Assembly (NCBI RefSeq): GCF_017848315.1
Contig: NZ_JAFKEC010000003.1
Location: forward strand, 62,001 to 126,000
DNA: 64,000 bases
Origin: Pseudomonas palmensis
GTDB lineage: Bacteria; Pseudomonadota; Gammaproteobacteria; Pseudomonadales; Pseudomonadaceae
Reading direction: 5' to 3'
Below the pieces are notes generated by a model. The model made no database searches, was not told the DNA's origin, and saw only the letters and a program-made list of their open reading frames with translations. The position numbers and the translations under genes were made by a program. Shown here piece by piece: positions 56,366 to 64,000 of this stretch. The stretch's first letter is position 1. The number at the start of each line of letters is the position of its first letter.

Positions 56366-57031
56366 ATGAGCCTGTCCGATAAAGACCTCGTCGCGTTGTT
56401 CGATGGCCTGGATACCCCTGGCGTCTCCGATGCCCTGGACAGATTGGGCCTTGCTGGCCAGGCCTTCGGCATTGCGCCGCTGGCCAACTACGACCAGGTG
56501 CTGGTAGGTCCGGCCTTCACCGTGCAGTACGTCAGCGCAGGCACTCCGCCAGGCACGGTTGGCGACTTCATGGATGACGTGGCCCCGGGTGATGTCGTGG
56601 TGATCGCCAATAAGGGACGCACCGATTGCACGGTGTGGGGCGACATCATGACCCAGTACGCACTGGCCCGTGGTGTCGCCGCAACGGTCATCGACGGCGT
56701 TTGCCGTGATGTGAACAAGGCACTGGGTGACGGTTACCCGATGTTCAGCAAAGGCCGCTTCATGCGCACCGGCAAGGACCGCGTGGAAGTGGCTACCGTC
56801 AACCAGCCGGTGTCGGTTGGCACTGCCCGGGCCTGTGCCCGCGATATCGTCGTGGCCGACGCCAACGGTGTGGTCATCGTACCGCGCAGCCGCGCCCGGG
56901 AAGTCGCCGACACAGCACACCGTATCGAGCAGGTCGAGGCGCAGATTCGTCAGCAACTGGCCGGTGGCAAAGGCCTCAGGCAAGCCCGGGCCGCCCTCGG
57001 TTATCACACCCTGCAGAGCAAGCAGCCATGA
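56366..57031 (+). CDS. RraA/HMG-aldolase family protein, second paralogue
   Basis: 221 residues. TPGVSDALDRLGLAGQAFGI at the N-terminus, then TVWGDIMTQYALARGVAATVIDGVCRD, again D-X20-R-D. Clearly diverged from its neighbours (few identical stretches beyond motifs), so not a recent duplication. The start is 1 nt after the first paralogue's stop, and its own stop overlaps the third paralogue's start. Confidence 0.85.
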   Translation: MSLSDKDLVALFDGLDTPGVSDALDRLGLAGQAFGIAPLANYDQVLVGPAFTVQYVSAGTPPGTVGDFMDDVAPGDVVVIANKGRTDCTVWGDIMTQYALARGVAATVIDGVCRDVNKALGDGYPMFSKGRFMRTGKDRVEVATVNQPVSVGTARACARDIVVADANGVVIVPRSRAREVADTAHRIEQVEAQIRQQLAGGKGLRQARAALGYHTLQSKQP

Positions 57032-57657
57032 GCCTTCCACACGATTATCAACCCATCGCCAAGGCCCTTGGCAGTTCCACCCTTTACGAGGCCTCGGGCC
57101 TGCCGTGCGCGGTTGACCGGCAGATCAGGGCCGTCTGGCCCGGTGCATTCATTGCCGCGCCGGCCTACCCGCTGCAGTGCGCGCCGGGGGACAACCTTGG
57201 CCTGCACCTGGCCGTGGCCAAGGCGCCACGCGGCAGCGTGCTGGTGTGTGATACCGCCGATTTCGTCGCCGGCTACTGGGGTGAGGTACTGACCGTGGCT
57301 GCAGAAACCGCCGGCATCGTCGGCCTGGTGATCAACGGCGGCGTGCGGGATGTTGCAGCGCTCCAGGCGCGAGGTTTCGCGGTGTTTGCGCGAGGTATCT
57401 CGGTCAAGGGGACGGTGAAGGCCACCGCGCCTTCGGTGGGCAAGCCGTTCGTCTTCAGCGGCACCCCGGTCTGCGCCGGCGACCTGGTGGTTGCCGACGA
57501 GGATGGCGTGATCATCATTCCGGTCGCCGCTGTGGAGCGCACCCTGCGCGAAGGCCGGCAACGTGCGGACAAGGAGGCGCTGTTGATGGCCAGGCTGCGC
57601 GAAGGTCACACCACGCTCGATCTGCTTGGGCTGACCCGCCCGCAGGAGCAGCCATGA
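57028..57657 (+). CDS. RraA/HMG-aldolase family protein, third paralogue
   Basis: 209 residues. SSTLYEASGLPCAVDRQIRAVWPG at the N-terminus and YWGEVLTVAAETAGIVGLVINGGVRD in the active-site region. Here the first acid of D-X20-R-D is Glu, as I recall in 4-carboxy-4-hydroxy-2-oxoadipate aldolase relatives. The overlap with both neighbours (ATGA at each end) indicates translational coupling. Substrate unknown; a pyruvate-forming aldolase is the best guess. Confidence 0.83.
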   Translation: MSLPHDYQPIAKALGSSTLYEASGLPCAVDRQIRAVWPGAFIAAPAYPLQCAPGDNLGLHLAVAKAPRGSVLVCDTADFVAGYWGEVLTVAAETAGIVGLVINGGVRDVAALQARGFAVFARGISVKGTVKATAPSVGKPFVFSGTPVCAGDLVVADEDGVIIIPVAAVERTLREGRQRADKEALLMARLREGHTTLDLLGLTRPQEQP

Positions 57658-58871
57658 GCCTTGAAGCCCTGAATCATCGCCTGGAGGCCGCCAGGCCTTC
57701 GGCGACTTACGCCATCATCGACCGTGTAGCCGTGCTGCGCGCCGAGGGGCGCAGCATCATCTCGCTGTGTGCCGGCGAACCTGATTTCGACACCCCGGAA
57801 CATATCCGCGCCGCAGCCATACAGGCCATCAATAGTGGCCACACCCGCTACACCCAGGTGGCGGGCCTTCGCGCTCTGCGCGAAGCGATCGCGCGCAAGT
57901 TCCAGCGCGAAAATGGTCTGGATGTCGGTTGGCAGGACACCCTGGTAGGCAGTGGCGGCAAGCAGGTGATCTTCAATGCCCTGGCTGCGACGCTGAACGA
58001 GGGCGACGAGGTGGTGGTCCCCGCGCCGTACTGGGTGAGCTATCCCGAAATGGTTCAGCTGTGTGGTGGCGAGCCGCGCATTTTCGCTTGTGGTGCGGGG
58101 TCAGGCTTCAAGCTGACGCCGCAGGCATTGTCAGGTGCTATCGGCCCCAAGACCCGCTGGCTCATTCTCAACTCGCCCGCCAACCCGACCGGTGCGGTAT
58201 ACAGCCGTGCAGAGCTCGAAGCGCTGGCAAAGGTCCTGCTGGCCCACCCTCAGGTGTTGATCCTGGCGGACGATATCTATGAGCATCTGATCTTCGATGG
58301 CCGCGACTTTCTTACCCTGGCCCAGGTAGAACCGCAGCTGGCGCCGCGCACGCTGACCATGAACGGCGTATCCAAGGCCTACGCCATGACCGGCTGGCGC
58401 ATCGGCTTCGCCACGGGGCCGCGCTGGTTGCTCGACGCGATGCAGAAGCTGCAAGGTCAGCAGACGTCGGGGGCATGTTCGATCTCCCAGCATGCGGCGA
58501 TAGCCGCGCTGGACGGCCCCAGGGCATTCATCGCCCACAGCCGCGAAGTGTTCCAGCGTCGTCGTGATTTCATGGTAGCGCTGCTGAATCAGGCGCCAGG
58601 CATCCGTTGCGAACTTCCGGCGGGTGCGTTCTATGCCTTTGCCGACTGTACGGGGTTGATTGGCAAGTGCTCCCCGGGCGGGCGCACGCTGGTCGACGAT
58701 GAGGCGGTAGCGCTGGCGCTGCTGGATGAGGCCGATGTTGCCGTCGTACAGGGCAGCGCATTTGGCCTGCCGGGCTATCTGCGCATTGCCTACGCGCTGG
58801 ATGACCTGTCGCTGCGAGCGGCCTGCGAGGCCATCGGTCGTTTTTGCCACAGCGTACGTCAGCTCCCTTGA
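57654..58871 (+). CDS. Class I/II pyridoxal-phosphate aminotransferase
   Basis: 405 residues, fold type I. Motifs: AGEPDFDTPEHIRAAA, VGSGGKQVIFNALAATL (cofactor phosphate loop), NSPANPTGAVYSRAELEAL, LADDIYEHLIFDG, the Schiff-base lysine in TMNGVSKAYAMTGWRIGFATGP, and a C-terminal LRIAYA for the substrate-carboxylate arginine. Resembles aspartate aminotransferases of the Ib/Ig type. It overlaps the third RraA gene by 4 nt. In this operon it may convert a 4-substituted glutamate to the 2-oxo acid cleaved by the aldolases (inference). Confidence 0.9.
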   Translation: MSLEALNHRLEAARPSATYAIIDRVAVLRAEGRSIISLCAGEPDFDTPEHIRAAAIQAINSGHTRYTQVAGLRALREAIARKFQRENGLDVGWQDTLVGSGGKQVIFNALAATLNEGDEVVVPAPYWVSYPEMVQLCGGEPRIFACGAGSGFKLTPQALSGAIGPKTRWLILNSPANPTGAVYSRAELEALAKVLLAHPQVLILADDIYEHLIFDGRDFLTLAQVEPQLAPRTLTMNGVSKAYAMTGWRIGFATGPRWLLDAMQKLQGQQTSGACSISQHAAIAALDGPRAFIAHSREVFQRRRDFMVALLNQAPGIRCELPAGAFYAFADCTGLIGKCSPGGRTLVDDEAVALALLDEADVAVVQGSAFGLPGYLRIAYALDDLSLRAACEAIGRFCHSVRQLP

Positions 58872-59011
58872 GGCGCGTGCCTCAAGCTATCACAGTGTCG
58901 ACCAGCTCCAGCGCCACGCTTCCACCGGAAAAAGCGGGCAGCCGCTTCTGCTGGTTGAACAGCCGCGTTGTGCGCTGAGGGCCGGTGAACTGTCCACCGA
59001 CAATCAGGGAA

Positions 59012-61243
59012 TCAACTGGGTTTGCCGTTCAACCGCGCCAGCGTTTCATCCAGCTCATCAATCTGCCCCGGCGCTTCGGTCACCACACTGAAGTCGCTCA
59101 CTTCGACCGCCCCCAACCCATGCCCCAGCAGGTGGAACGAGAACGCCTTGCGCGACTCGTTGTTGTCGAACGTGAACTCCATTTCCAGGGGCTGATCCGG
59201 CGTGACCAGCATCTCCTCGGTAGGTAGCCCCACCAGCACCTCCTGCTCGAACTCCTTGGTCTTGAGCACGATATAGGCGTTCTGCTGCGGGTCGGCCGAG
59301 CGTACCGTCAGGCGTACCCGGGTGTGCGAGCCCTTGGGCATCTCCAGGTACTGCGCGCCGATCAGGTTGTCGGCCCAGTCATCCTTGATCTGCGGCTGCA
59401 GCGGGATCACTGTCGCGCTGCCAAACTGGTAGTGCTGGTTCAGCGGTGAGCCCATCACTGATTGATCCAGTGCGCTGGCGCGCGCCTGCACCTGGCGTGC
59501 CCGCTGGCCACGGAAGCGATCTGTCAGGTTGGCGCGTTCGGCAATGAAGCCGGTACTGGCATACGACCGGCAGCGCTGCTGGAAATCGCATTCGGTGAAG
59601 GTGGCATTGCCATCGTGATAGCGCAGCTTGCCGTTGGTGAACGACATGATTTCACGCCCGTTGTCATAGTCGCGCAGCAGCGAACGCCCACTGAGGGCGT
59701 TGGGCACCGGGAAGCCGAAGTAGTCGAGCACCGATGCGGTCAGGTCGACGTGACCGTACACGCCGGATTTCACCTGTGGCAGTTGTGCCTGCTCGGGCGC
59801 CAGCATCAGGTTGAAGCCCCACGAAGACGCCAGGCGTACACCGTCGATGCCATGGGATTCGTCCGAGGTGATCACCACCAGGGTGTCCTTGAGTACCCCC
59901 TGACGTTCCAGCCCGGCAAGAAAGTTATCCACAGCGTCGTCGAGGTAGGCCACTGCCGCCTGCTTGGGCGTGGCGTAGCGTTCGAGGTACTCTGCCGGCG
60001 CGGAATAGGGCTGGTGGGTGCCCACGGTCAGCAGGGTGAGCATCCAGGGTTCAGGCTGCTTCTGCAGTTGGCCGACATAGTCCAGCGCGCCTTCGAAAAA
60101 CGCCTTGTCGTCCTTGCCCCACGGGAAGTCCAGGTAGTTGGGGTTCTTGAACCAGTCCAGGCCCAGGGTGGTATCGAAGCCGATATGCGGCATGATCTTG
60201 TCCTTGGCCATGAAGCGCAGCCCGGCACCCTGCAGGTAGTGCGTGCTGAAGCCATGTTCGCGCAATTGCGCCGGCAGGCATTCCTGGTTGCGCTGGTTCT
60301 GCGTCAGCAACTCGACCCCCTTGGGGGTACCGTTGTCGAGCTTGTCGTAGTCGCCACACAGCATGGCGTAGAGGCCACGGATGGTCTGGTGGGTATGCAG
60401 CACGTAGTCGGGGGTGTTCATGCCGCGTTCGGCCCAGGCGCTCAGCTTGGGCATCAGGTGTTCCTGGTAGGCGGGGTTGAGGGTGCGTCGGTTGATGTCC
60501 AGGTAAGCCCCCGGGATGCCTTCCAGCGCGACCACCAGCACGTTGCGCGCGCTGCCGGGCGCGTCGAGCAGCGGCTTGCCGCTCAGGTCCAGGCGGGTCA
60601 GGCCGGCCATGGCCACGGGCGGGTCGACCACATCGGCCTCCAGCCAGTCTTCGATACGCGCCTGGCTTTCACCCACGCCTACCGCCAGCAATTGATGTGG
60701 CAGGTTGAACACCTGCCATTCGTCCGCTTCGGCAGGTTCCCAGGCCTGGGTACCGGCATGCACCAGCAGGCAGGTCACGGGCACCGCCCACAGGTGCCGC
60801 GGCAATGGCGCGACGGGTCTGGCCCGGGCCGCCCAGCGGGTCGCAAGCCACAACAGCAGGCCAAGCCCCAGGGCAATGGCGAAGCCAGGGTTGGCCAGGC
60901 TGCCACCGGCGGAGTTTTCCATGAACTGCACATCGGTGAGGTAGTGCAGGTCGGCCGGGGTCGGCAATCGGCCTACTGCGGCCACCAGCTCGGCACTGGC
61001 CAGGCTCAGCACTCCCCACGCCAGCACCACGGGCACTGCCAGCCATACCGGACGACGGTACAGCAGAACGACCAGTGCTCCACCGAGGCCCACGTCGGAC
61101 AGGTACCCCAGCGGATCGGCCCAGCCGTTCGCCACGCGCAGGCATACAGGAACCACCACCAGCAGCCCGAACAGTGCGGCGAGCGAAGCGCGAGGGTGCT
61201 GCAACCAGCGATAGATACGTTTCACGGGGGCGTTCGTCATCAT
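59012..61243 (-). CDS. Membrane-anchored sulfatase / LTA-synthase-family protein
   Basis: 743 residues. About four to five N-terminal membrane spans (to about 165), then a periplasmic alkaline-phosphatase-fold domain. Metal/nucleophile motifs are LVVALEGIPGAYLD, THQTIRGLYAMLCGDYDKL (probable Thr nucleophile), LTVGTHQPYSAP and VITSDESHGIDG. A C-terminal beta-rich domain of about 200 residues follows. Related proteins transfer phosphoglycerol or phosphoethanolamine to envelope glycans. ATG 61243 is the best start, adjacent to ATG 61240, neither with a strong Shine-Dalgarno. Divergent from hcnA. Confidence 0.82.
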   Translation of the reverse strand: MMTNAPVKRIYRWLQHPRASLAALFGLLVVVPVCLRVANGWADPLGYLSDVGLGGALVVLLYRRPVWLAVPVVLAWGVLSLASAELVAAVGRLPTPADLHYLTDVQFMENSAGGSLANPGFAIALGLGLLLWLATRWAARARPVAPLPRHLWAVPVTCLLVHAGTQAWEPAEADEWQVFNLPHQLLAVGVGESQARIEDWLEADVVDPPVAMAGLTRLDLSGKPLLDAPGSARNVLVVALEGIPGAYLDINRRTLNPAYQEHLMPKLSAWAERGMNTPDYVLHTHQTIRGLYAMLCGDYDKLDNGTPKGVELLTQNQRNQECLPAQLREHGFSTHYLQGAGLRFMAKDKIMPHIGFDTTLGLDWFKNPNYLDFPWGKDDKAFFEGALDYVGQLQKQPEPWMLTLLTVGTHQPYSAPAEYLERYATPKQAAVAYLDDAVDNFLAGLERQGVLKDTLVVITSDESHGIDGVRLASSWGFNLMLAPEQAQLPQVKSGVYGHVDLTASVLDYFGFPVPNALSGRSLLRDYDNGREIMSFTNGKLRYHDGNATFTECDFQQRCRSYASTGFIAERANLTDRFRGQRARQVQARASALDQSVMGSPLNQHYQFGSATVIPLQPQIKDDWADNLIGAQYLEMPKGSHTRVRLTVRSADPQQNAYIVLKTKEFEQEVLVGLPTEEMLVTPDQPLEMEFTFDNNESRKAFSFHLLGHGLGAVEVSDFSVVTEAPGQIDELDETLARLNGKPS

Positions 61244-61384
61244 GTCGTCATGTAAATGTGGTGATGGTACCAAGTGCAGTACATCTCCACAGCATTCCGG
61301 CAACAAGTCGAAACCCAGTTTTCTGGCCTGGATCAATGTCGAATGCGCCTTCATGGCTTACCGTGGTGGGTTCCTGCCACTCTT

Positions 61385-61396
61385 TTCAAGGATGAA
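61385..61396 (+). promoter_or_regulatory. RsmA/RsmE (CsrA) binding site in the hcnA leader
   Basis: TTCAAGGATGAA: a UUCA/UGAA stem presenting AGGA in the loop, matching the Rsm consensus (A/U)CANGGANG(U/A) at every fixed position. It contains the hcnA Shine-Dalgarno, so binding would block translation until GacA-controlled small RNAs titrate the repressor. Confidence 0.75.
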
Positions 61397-61401
61397 ACGC
61401 A

Positions 61402-61716
61402 ATGCAGTCAATGGACCGCAATCATGATATTCAGCCCCTGTCGCGGGCAGACATGACCATCGAGCTCAACGGTCGGCCGGTACCGGCCGCGGCAGGCGAA
61501 AGCGTGCTCAACGTGCTGCACGCGGTGGGCCTGCGCCAGGTGGCGCGCAACGACCATGGCCAGGTCACGGGTGCCTTCTGCGGCATGGGCGTGTGCCACT
61601 GCTGCCTGGTGTCGATCAACGGTCGCCCCAAGCGCCGCGCCTGCCAGACCATCGTCAAGCCTGGCATGCAGGTCGAAACCGGGGTCAACCGCTTCGACGT
61701 GGAGGGTGTCGAATGA
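61402..61716 (+). CDS. hcnA: Hydrogen cyanide synthase subunit HcnA
   Basis: 104 residues, the size of known HcnA. A [2Fe-2S] ferredoxin-like protein with C60-X4-C65-X2-C68-X12-C81 (FCGMGVCHCCLVSINGRPKRRACQT). The N-terminus HDIQPLSRADMTIELNG resembles HcnA as I recall it. Electron-transfer subunit of the membrane-associated enzyme that oxidises glycine to HCN and CO2. AAGGA is 9 nt upstream and lies inside an Rsm site. Overlaps hcnB by 4 nt. Opine/D-hydroxyproline dehydrogenase small subunits are relatives, but the match and size favour Hcn. Confidence 0.88.
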   Translation: MQSMDRNHDIQPLSRADMTIELNGRPVPAAAGESVLNVLHAVGLRQVARNDHGQVTGAFCGMGVCHCCLVSINGRPKRRACQTIVKPGMQVETGVNRFDVEGVE

Positions 61717-63116
61717 GCCTGCGTCCGGTAATAGTCGGCGGCGGTTCGGCAGGCATGGCGGCTGCCATCGAACTGGCCCGGCATGGCGTCTCCAGCGTGC
61801 TGTTCGACGAAGCTTCGCGTCTGGGCGGGGTGGTCTATCGCGGCCCTTTGCGCAGCGGCGTCGACCTGGGCTACCTGGGCAAGCGCTATGCCAGCGCGCT
61901 GAACACCCTGCACGAAGAGTTCGCCGATTGTGCCGAGCGCATCGACGTGCGCCTGGAAACCCGTGTGGTCGGGGGCGAAGGCGGCAACCGCCTGATGGTG
62001 CTGGACAGCGACGAGCAGTTGCACGAAGTGGAATACAGCCACCTGGTACTGTCCGCCGGCTGCCATGAGCGCAACGTGCCGTTCCCCGGCTGGACCCTGC
62101 CCGGCGTGATGCTGCTGGGCGGTCTGCAGTTGCAGATCAAGAGCGGCGTGGTCAAGCCGCTGGGCACCACCGTCATCGCCGGCACCGGCCCGCTGCTGCC
62201 CCTGGTGGCATGCCAACTGCACGCGGCCGGGGTCAAGGTAGAAGGGGTTTACGAGGCATGTGCCTTCGGCAAGATCGCCAAGGAAAGCCTGGCGCTGCTG
62301 AACAAGCCGCAGCTGTTTCTCGACGGCCTGAGCATGCTCGGTTATCTGAAGCTCAACGGTATCCCCATGAACTACGGCTGGGGCGTGGTAGGTGCCAACG
62401 GCGAGGGCGAACTCACCGAAGTGCGCCTGGCCCCCTATAGTGACAACTGGCAGCCGGACATCAGCCGTGTGCAGCGCGTTTCGGCGCAGACCCTGGCCGT
62501 GGGCTACGGCTTCATTCCGCGCACCCAGCTCAGCCAGCAGATGGGCCTGGCCCACGGCTTCAACGAAGACGGCTACCTGCGCGCCGAAAGCAACGTGTGG
62601 CAACAGAGCAGCGAGCCGCACATTCACCTGGCCGGTGACATGGGCGGGATTCGCGGTGGCGAAGCCGCGATGCTCACCGGGCGCATCGCCGCCGTGTCGA
62701 TCCTGCACCAGGCTCAGGTCATCACCCCCGAACAGGCGCTGGACCTGCGCGAGCGCTACCTGGGCAAGCTGGCCGCGATCAAGCGCTTTCGTGCCGGGGT
62801 AGACCGCTACACACTGCGCGGCACTGAGCAGATCACGCTGCCCGCACCCGACACCGTCATCTGCCGCTGCGAGCACGTCACCCGCAGCGACATCGACCGC
62901 GCCCTGGAGCAGGGTGTACAGGACATGGCCGGGCTGAAGATGCGCACCCGCGTGAGCATGGGCGATTGCCAGGGCCGCATGTGCGTGGGCTACTGCAACG
63001 ATCGCCTGCGCCAGGCCACCGGGCGTGCCGATGTGGGCTGGCTGCGCCCGCGGTTCCCCATCGACCCGATCCCTTTCTCCGCATTCAAGAACCTCGGCAC
63101 GGAAGCTGAAGCATGA
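61713..63116 (+). CDS. hcnB: Hydrogen cyanide synthase subunit HcnB
   Basis: 467 residues. FAD/NAD(P)-binding fold at the N-terminus (PVIVGGGSAGMAAAIELARHG), second glycine-rich site GTTVIAGTGPLLPL, and a C-terminal BFD-like [2Fe-2S] domain with VICRCEHVTRSD and GDCQGRMCVGYC. ATG 61713 overlaps the hcnA stop; the frame is open upstream within hcnA without coding signs. ATGA coupling to hcnC. Confidence 0.88.
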   Translation: MSLRPVIVGGGSAGMAAAIELARHGVSSVLFDEASRLGGVVYRGPLRSGVDLGYLGKRYASALNTLHEEFADCAERIDVRLETRVVGGEGGNRLMVLDSDEQLHEVEYSHLVLSAGCHERNVPFPGWTLPGVMLLGGLQLQIKSGVVKPLGTTVIAGTGPLLPLVACQLHAAGVKVEGVYEACAFGKIAKESLALLNKPQLFLDGLSMLGYLKLNGIPMNYGWGVVGANGEGELTEVRLAPYSDNWQPDISRVQRVSAQTLAVGYGFIPRTQLSQQMGLAHGFNEDGYLRAESNVWQQSSEPHIHLAGDMGGIRGGEAAMLTGRIAAVSILHQAQVITPEQALDLRERYLGKLAAIKRFRAGVDRYTLRGTEQITLPAPDTVICRCEHVTRSDIDRALEQGVQDMAGLKMRTRVSMGDCQGRMCVGYCNDRLRQATGRADVGWLRPRFPIDPIPFSAFKNLGTEAEA

Positions 63117-64000
63117 ACAGAACCTATGATGTGGTCATCGCCGGCGGCGGTGTGATCGGCGCTTCCTGCGCCTACCAGTTGTCCAAGCGTGGCAACCTCA
63201 GGATCGCGCTGATCGACGCCAAGCGCCCCGGCAACGCTACCCGTGCCTCGGCGGGCGGGTTGTGGGCGATCGGCGAATCGGTCGGCCTGGGCTGCGGGGT
63301 GATCTTCTTTCGCATGATGTCGCAAAAGCACAAGCGCGAAGCCAACGGCGCCGCCGTGGCGGTCGATTCCAGCACCCCGCACATCCTGCCGCAGTCGTTC
63401 TTCGACTTCGCGCTGCAATCCAATGCCTTGTACCCCGGCCTGCACCAGGAGCTGATGGAGCGCCACGGCATGGACTTCAAGTTCGAGCGCACCGGCCTCA
63501 AGTACGTGATCTACGACGACGAGGACCGCCTGTACGCCGAGCATATCGTCGCGCAGATCCCGCACCTGGCCCACGAGGTTCGCTGGCTCGACCGCGATGC
63601 CCTGCGCAAGGCCGAGCCAGCCGTCAGCCACCATGCCCACGGCGCGCTGGAGTTCCTGTGCGATCACCAGGTCAGCCCGTTCCGTCTGGCCGATGCCTAC
63701 ACCGAAGGTGCGCGGCAGAACGGCGTCGACCTGTTCCTCAACACCAACGTCACCGGCGTGCTGCACCAAGGCGACCGGGTGGTGGGGGTCAAGACCGACG
63801 TGGAAGGCGAGTTTCACTGCCAGACCCTGATCAACGCCGGCGGCGCCTGGGCGGCAGAACTGAGCGAGATGGCCACCGGCCTGAGCATTCCGGTCAAGCC
63901 GGTCAAGGGCCAGATCCTGCTCACCGAGCGCATGCCCAAGCTGCTGCAGGGCTGCCTGACCACCGCCGATTGCTACATGGCGCAGAAGGACAACGGTGAG
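63113..64000 (+). CDS. hcnC: Hydrogen cyanide synthase subunit HcnC (3' truncated by window end)
   Basis: First 296 codons are present without a stop; the full protein should be about 417 residues. D-amino-acid-oxidase-type flavoprotein: FAD motif DVVIAGGGVIGASCAYQLSKRG, then RPGNATRASAGGLWAIGESVGLGCG, and LINAGGAWAAELSEMATG near 240. It supplies the glycine-oxidising site with HcnB. ATG 63113 overlaps the hcnB stop by 4 nt. Confidence 0.87.
   Translation, partial: MNRTYDVVIAGGGVIGASCAYQLSKRGNLRIALIDAKRPGNATRASAGGLWAIGESVGLGCGVIFFRMMSQKHKREANGAAVAVDSSTPHILPQSFFDFALQSNALYPGLHQELMERHGMDFKFERTGLKYVIYDDEDRLYAEHIVAQIPHLAHEVRWLDRDALRKAEPAVSHHAHGALEFLCDHQVSPFRLADAYTEGARQNGVDLFLNTNVTGVLHQGDRVVGVKTDVEGEFHCQTLINAGGAWAAELSEMATGLSIPVKPVKGQILLTERMPKLLQGCLTTADCYMAQKDNGE

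Noticed and set aside
58872..59011. Possible short gene between the aminotransferase and the sulfatase-family gene
   Set aside because: No start with a ribosome-binding site and no convincing coding pattern in the 140-nt convergent gap.
61321..61336. ANR box upstream of hcnA
   Set aside because: Only the ATCAA half matches; the left half differs at three of five positions, so I do not annotate it as a site.

Overview
The window is the chromosomal replication-origin region of a Pseudomonas, most likely of the P. putida group. The gene order dnaA-dnaN-recF-gyrB on one side and rpmH-rnpA-yidD-yidC-mnmE-mnmG-rsmG-parA-parB-atpIBEFHAGDC-glmU-glmR-glmS on the other is the conserved pseudomonad origin locus. 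GC is high and REP palindromes of P. putida type are present. A hydrogen cyanide synthase operon (hcnABC) near the right edge points to a P. entomophila/P. mosselii-like member rather than a KT2440-like one. That species call is inference from gene content.

Left arm (1-18.25 kb): housekeeping genes. These are a SulP transporter, aroE, hemF, qor, tsaC, dprA, the def-fmt-rsmB-trkA-TPR run, a lipid A acyltransferase, tag, glyQ-glyS, gmhB and a PlsC-type acyltransferase. REP inverted pairs lie between several of them.

Accessory block (18.4-27.4 kb), between the plsC-like gene and gyrB and bounded by a terminator at each end. It holds two modules. The first is a GMC flavo-oxidoreductase plus an MFS symporter under a divergent LysR regulator. 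The second is a sulfide/persulfide oxidation module (persulfide-dioxygenase-like MBL protein, type II sulfide:quinone oxidoreductase-like protein, TauE/SafE sulfite exporter) opposite a sigma-54 activator. The activator has the three-cysteine spacing of FisR, and four helically phased TGGCAG repeats lie between the divergent genes.

Origin (27.5-43.0 kb): gyrB, recF (carrying two parS sites), dnaN and dnaA run leftward. A 603-bp oriC with DnaA boxes and an AT-rich stretch follows. rpmH, rnpA, yidD, yidC, mnmE, mnmG, rsmG, parA and parB run rightward. The 513-bp mnmE-mnmG gap is a second origin-like element whose core is visibly homologous to the dnaA-rpmH one. Exact TTATCCACA boxes are scattered over the whole window far beyond chance.

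Right arm (43-64 kb): the nine-gene ATP synthase operon, then glmU, the DeoR-family regulator glmR, and glmS with an unoccupied attTn7 position. Beyond glmS the content is accessory. A LysR regulator faces a tightly coupled operon of three different RraA/HMG-aldolase-family genes plus a class I aminotransferase; I do not recognise this combination as a described pathway. Next come a membrane-anchored sulfatase/LTA-synthase-family protein and hcnABC, whose leader carries a near-ideal RsmA/RsmE site over the Shine-Dalgarno. hcnC is cut by the window end. No tRNA, rRNA, CRISPR array, transposase or prophage gene was seen.
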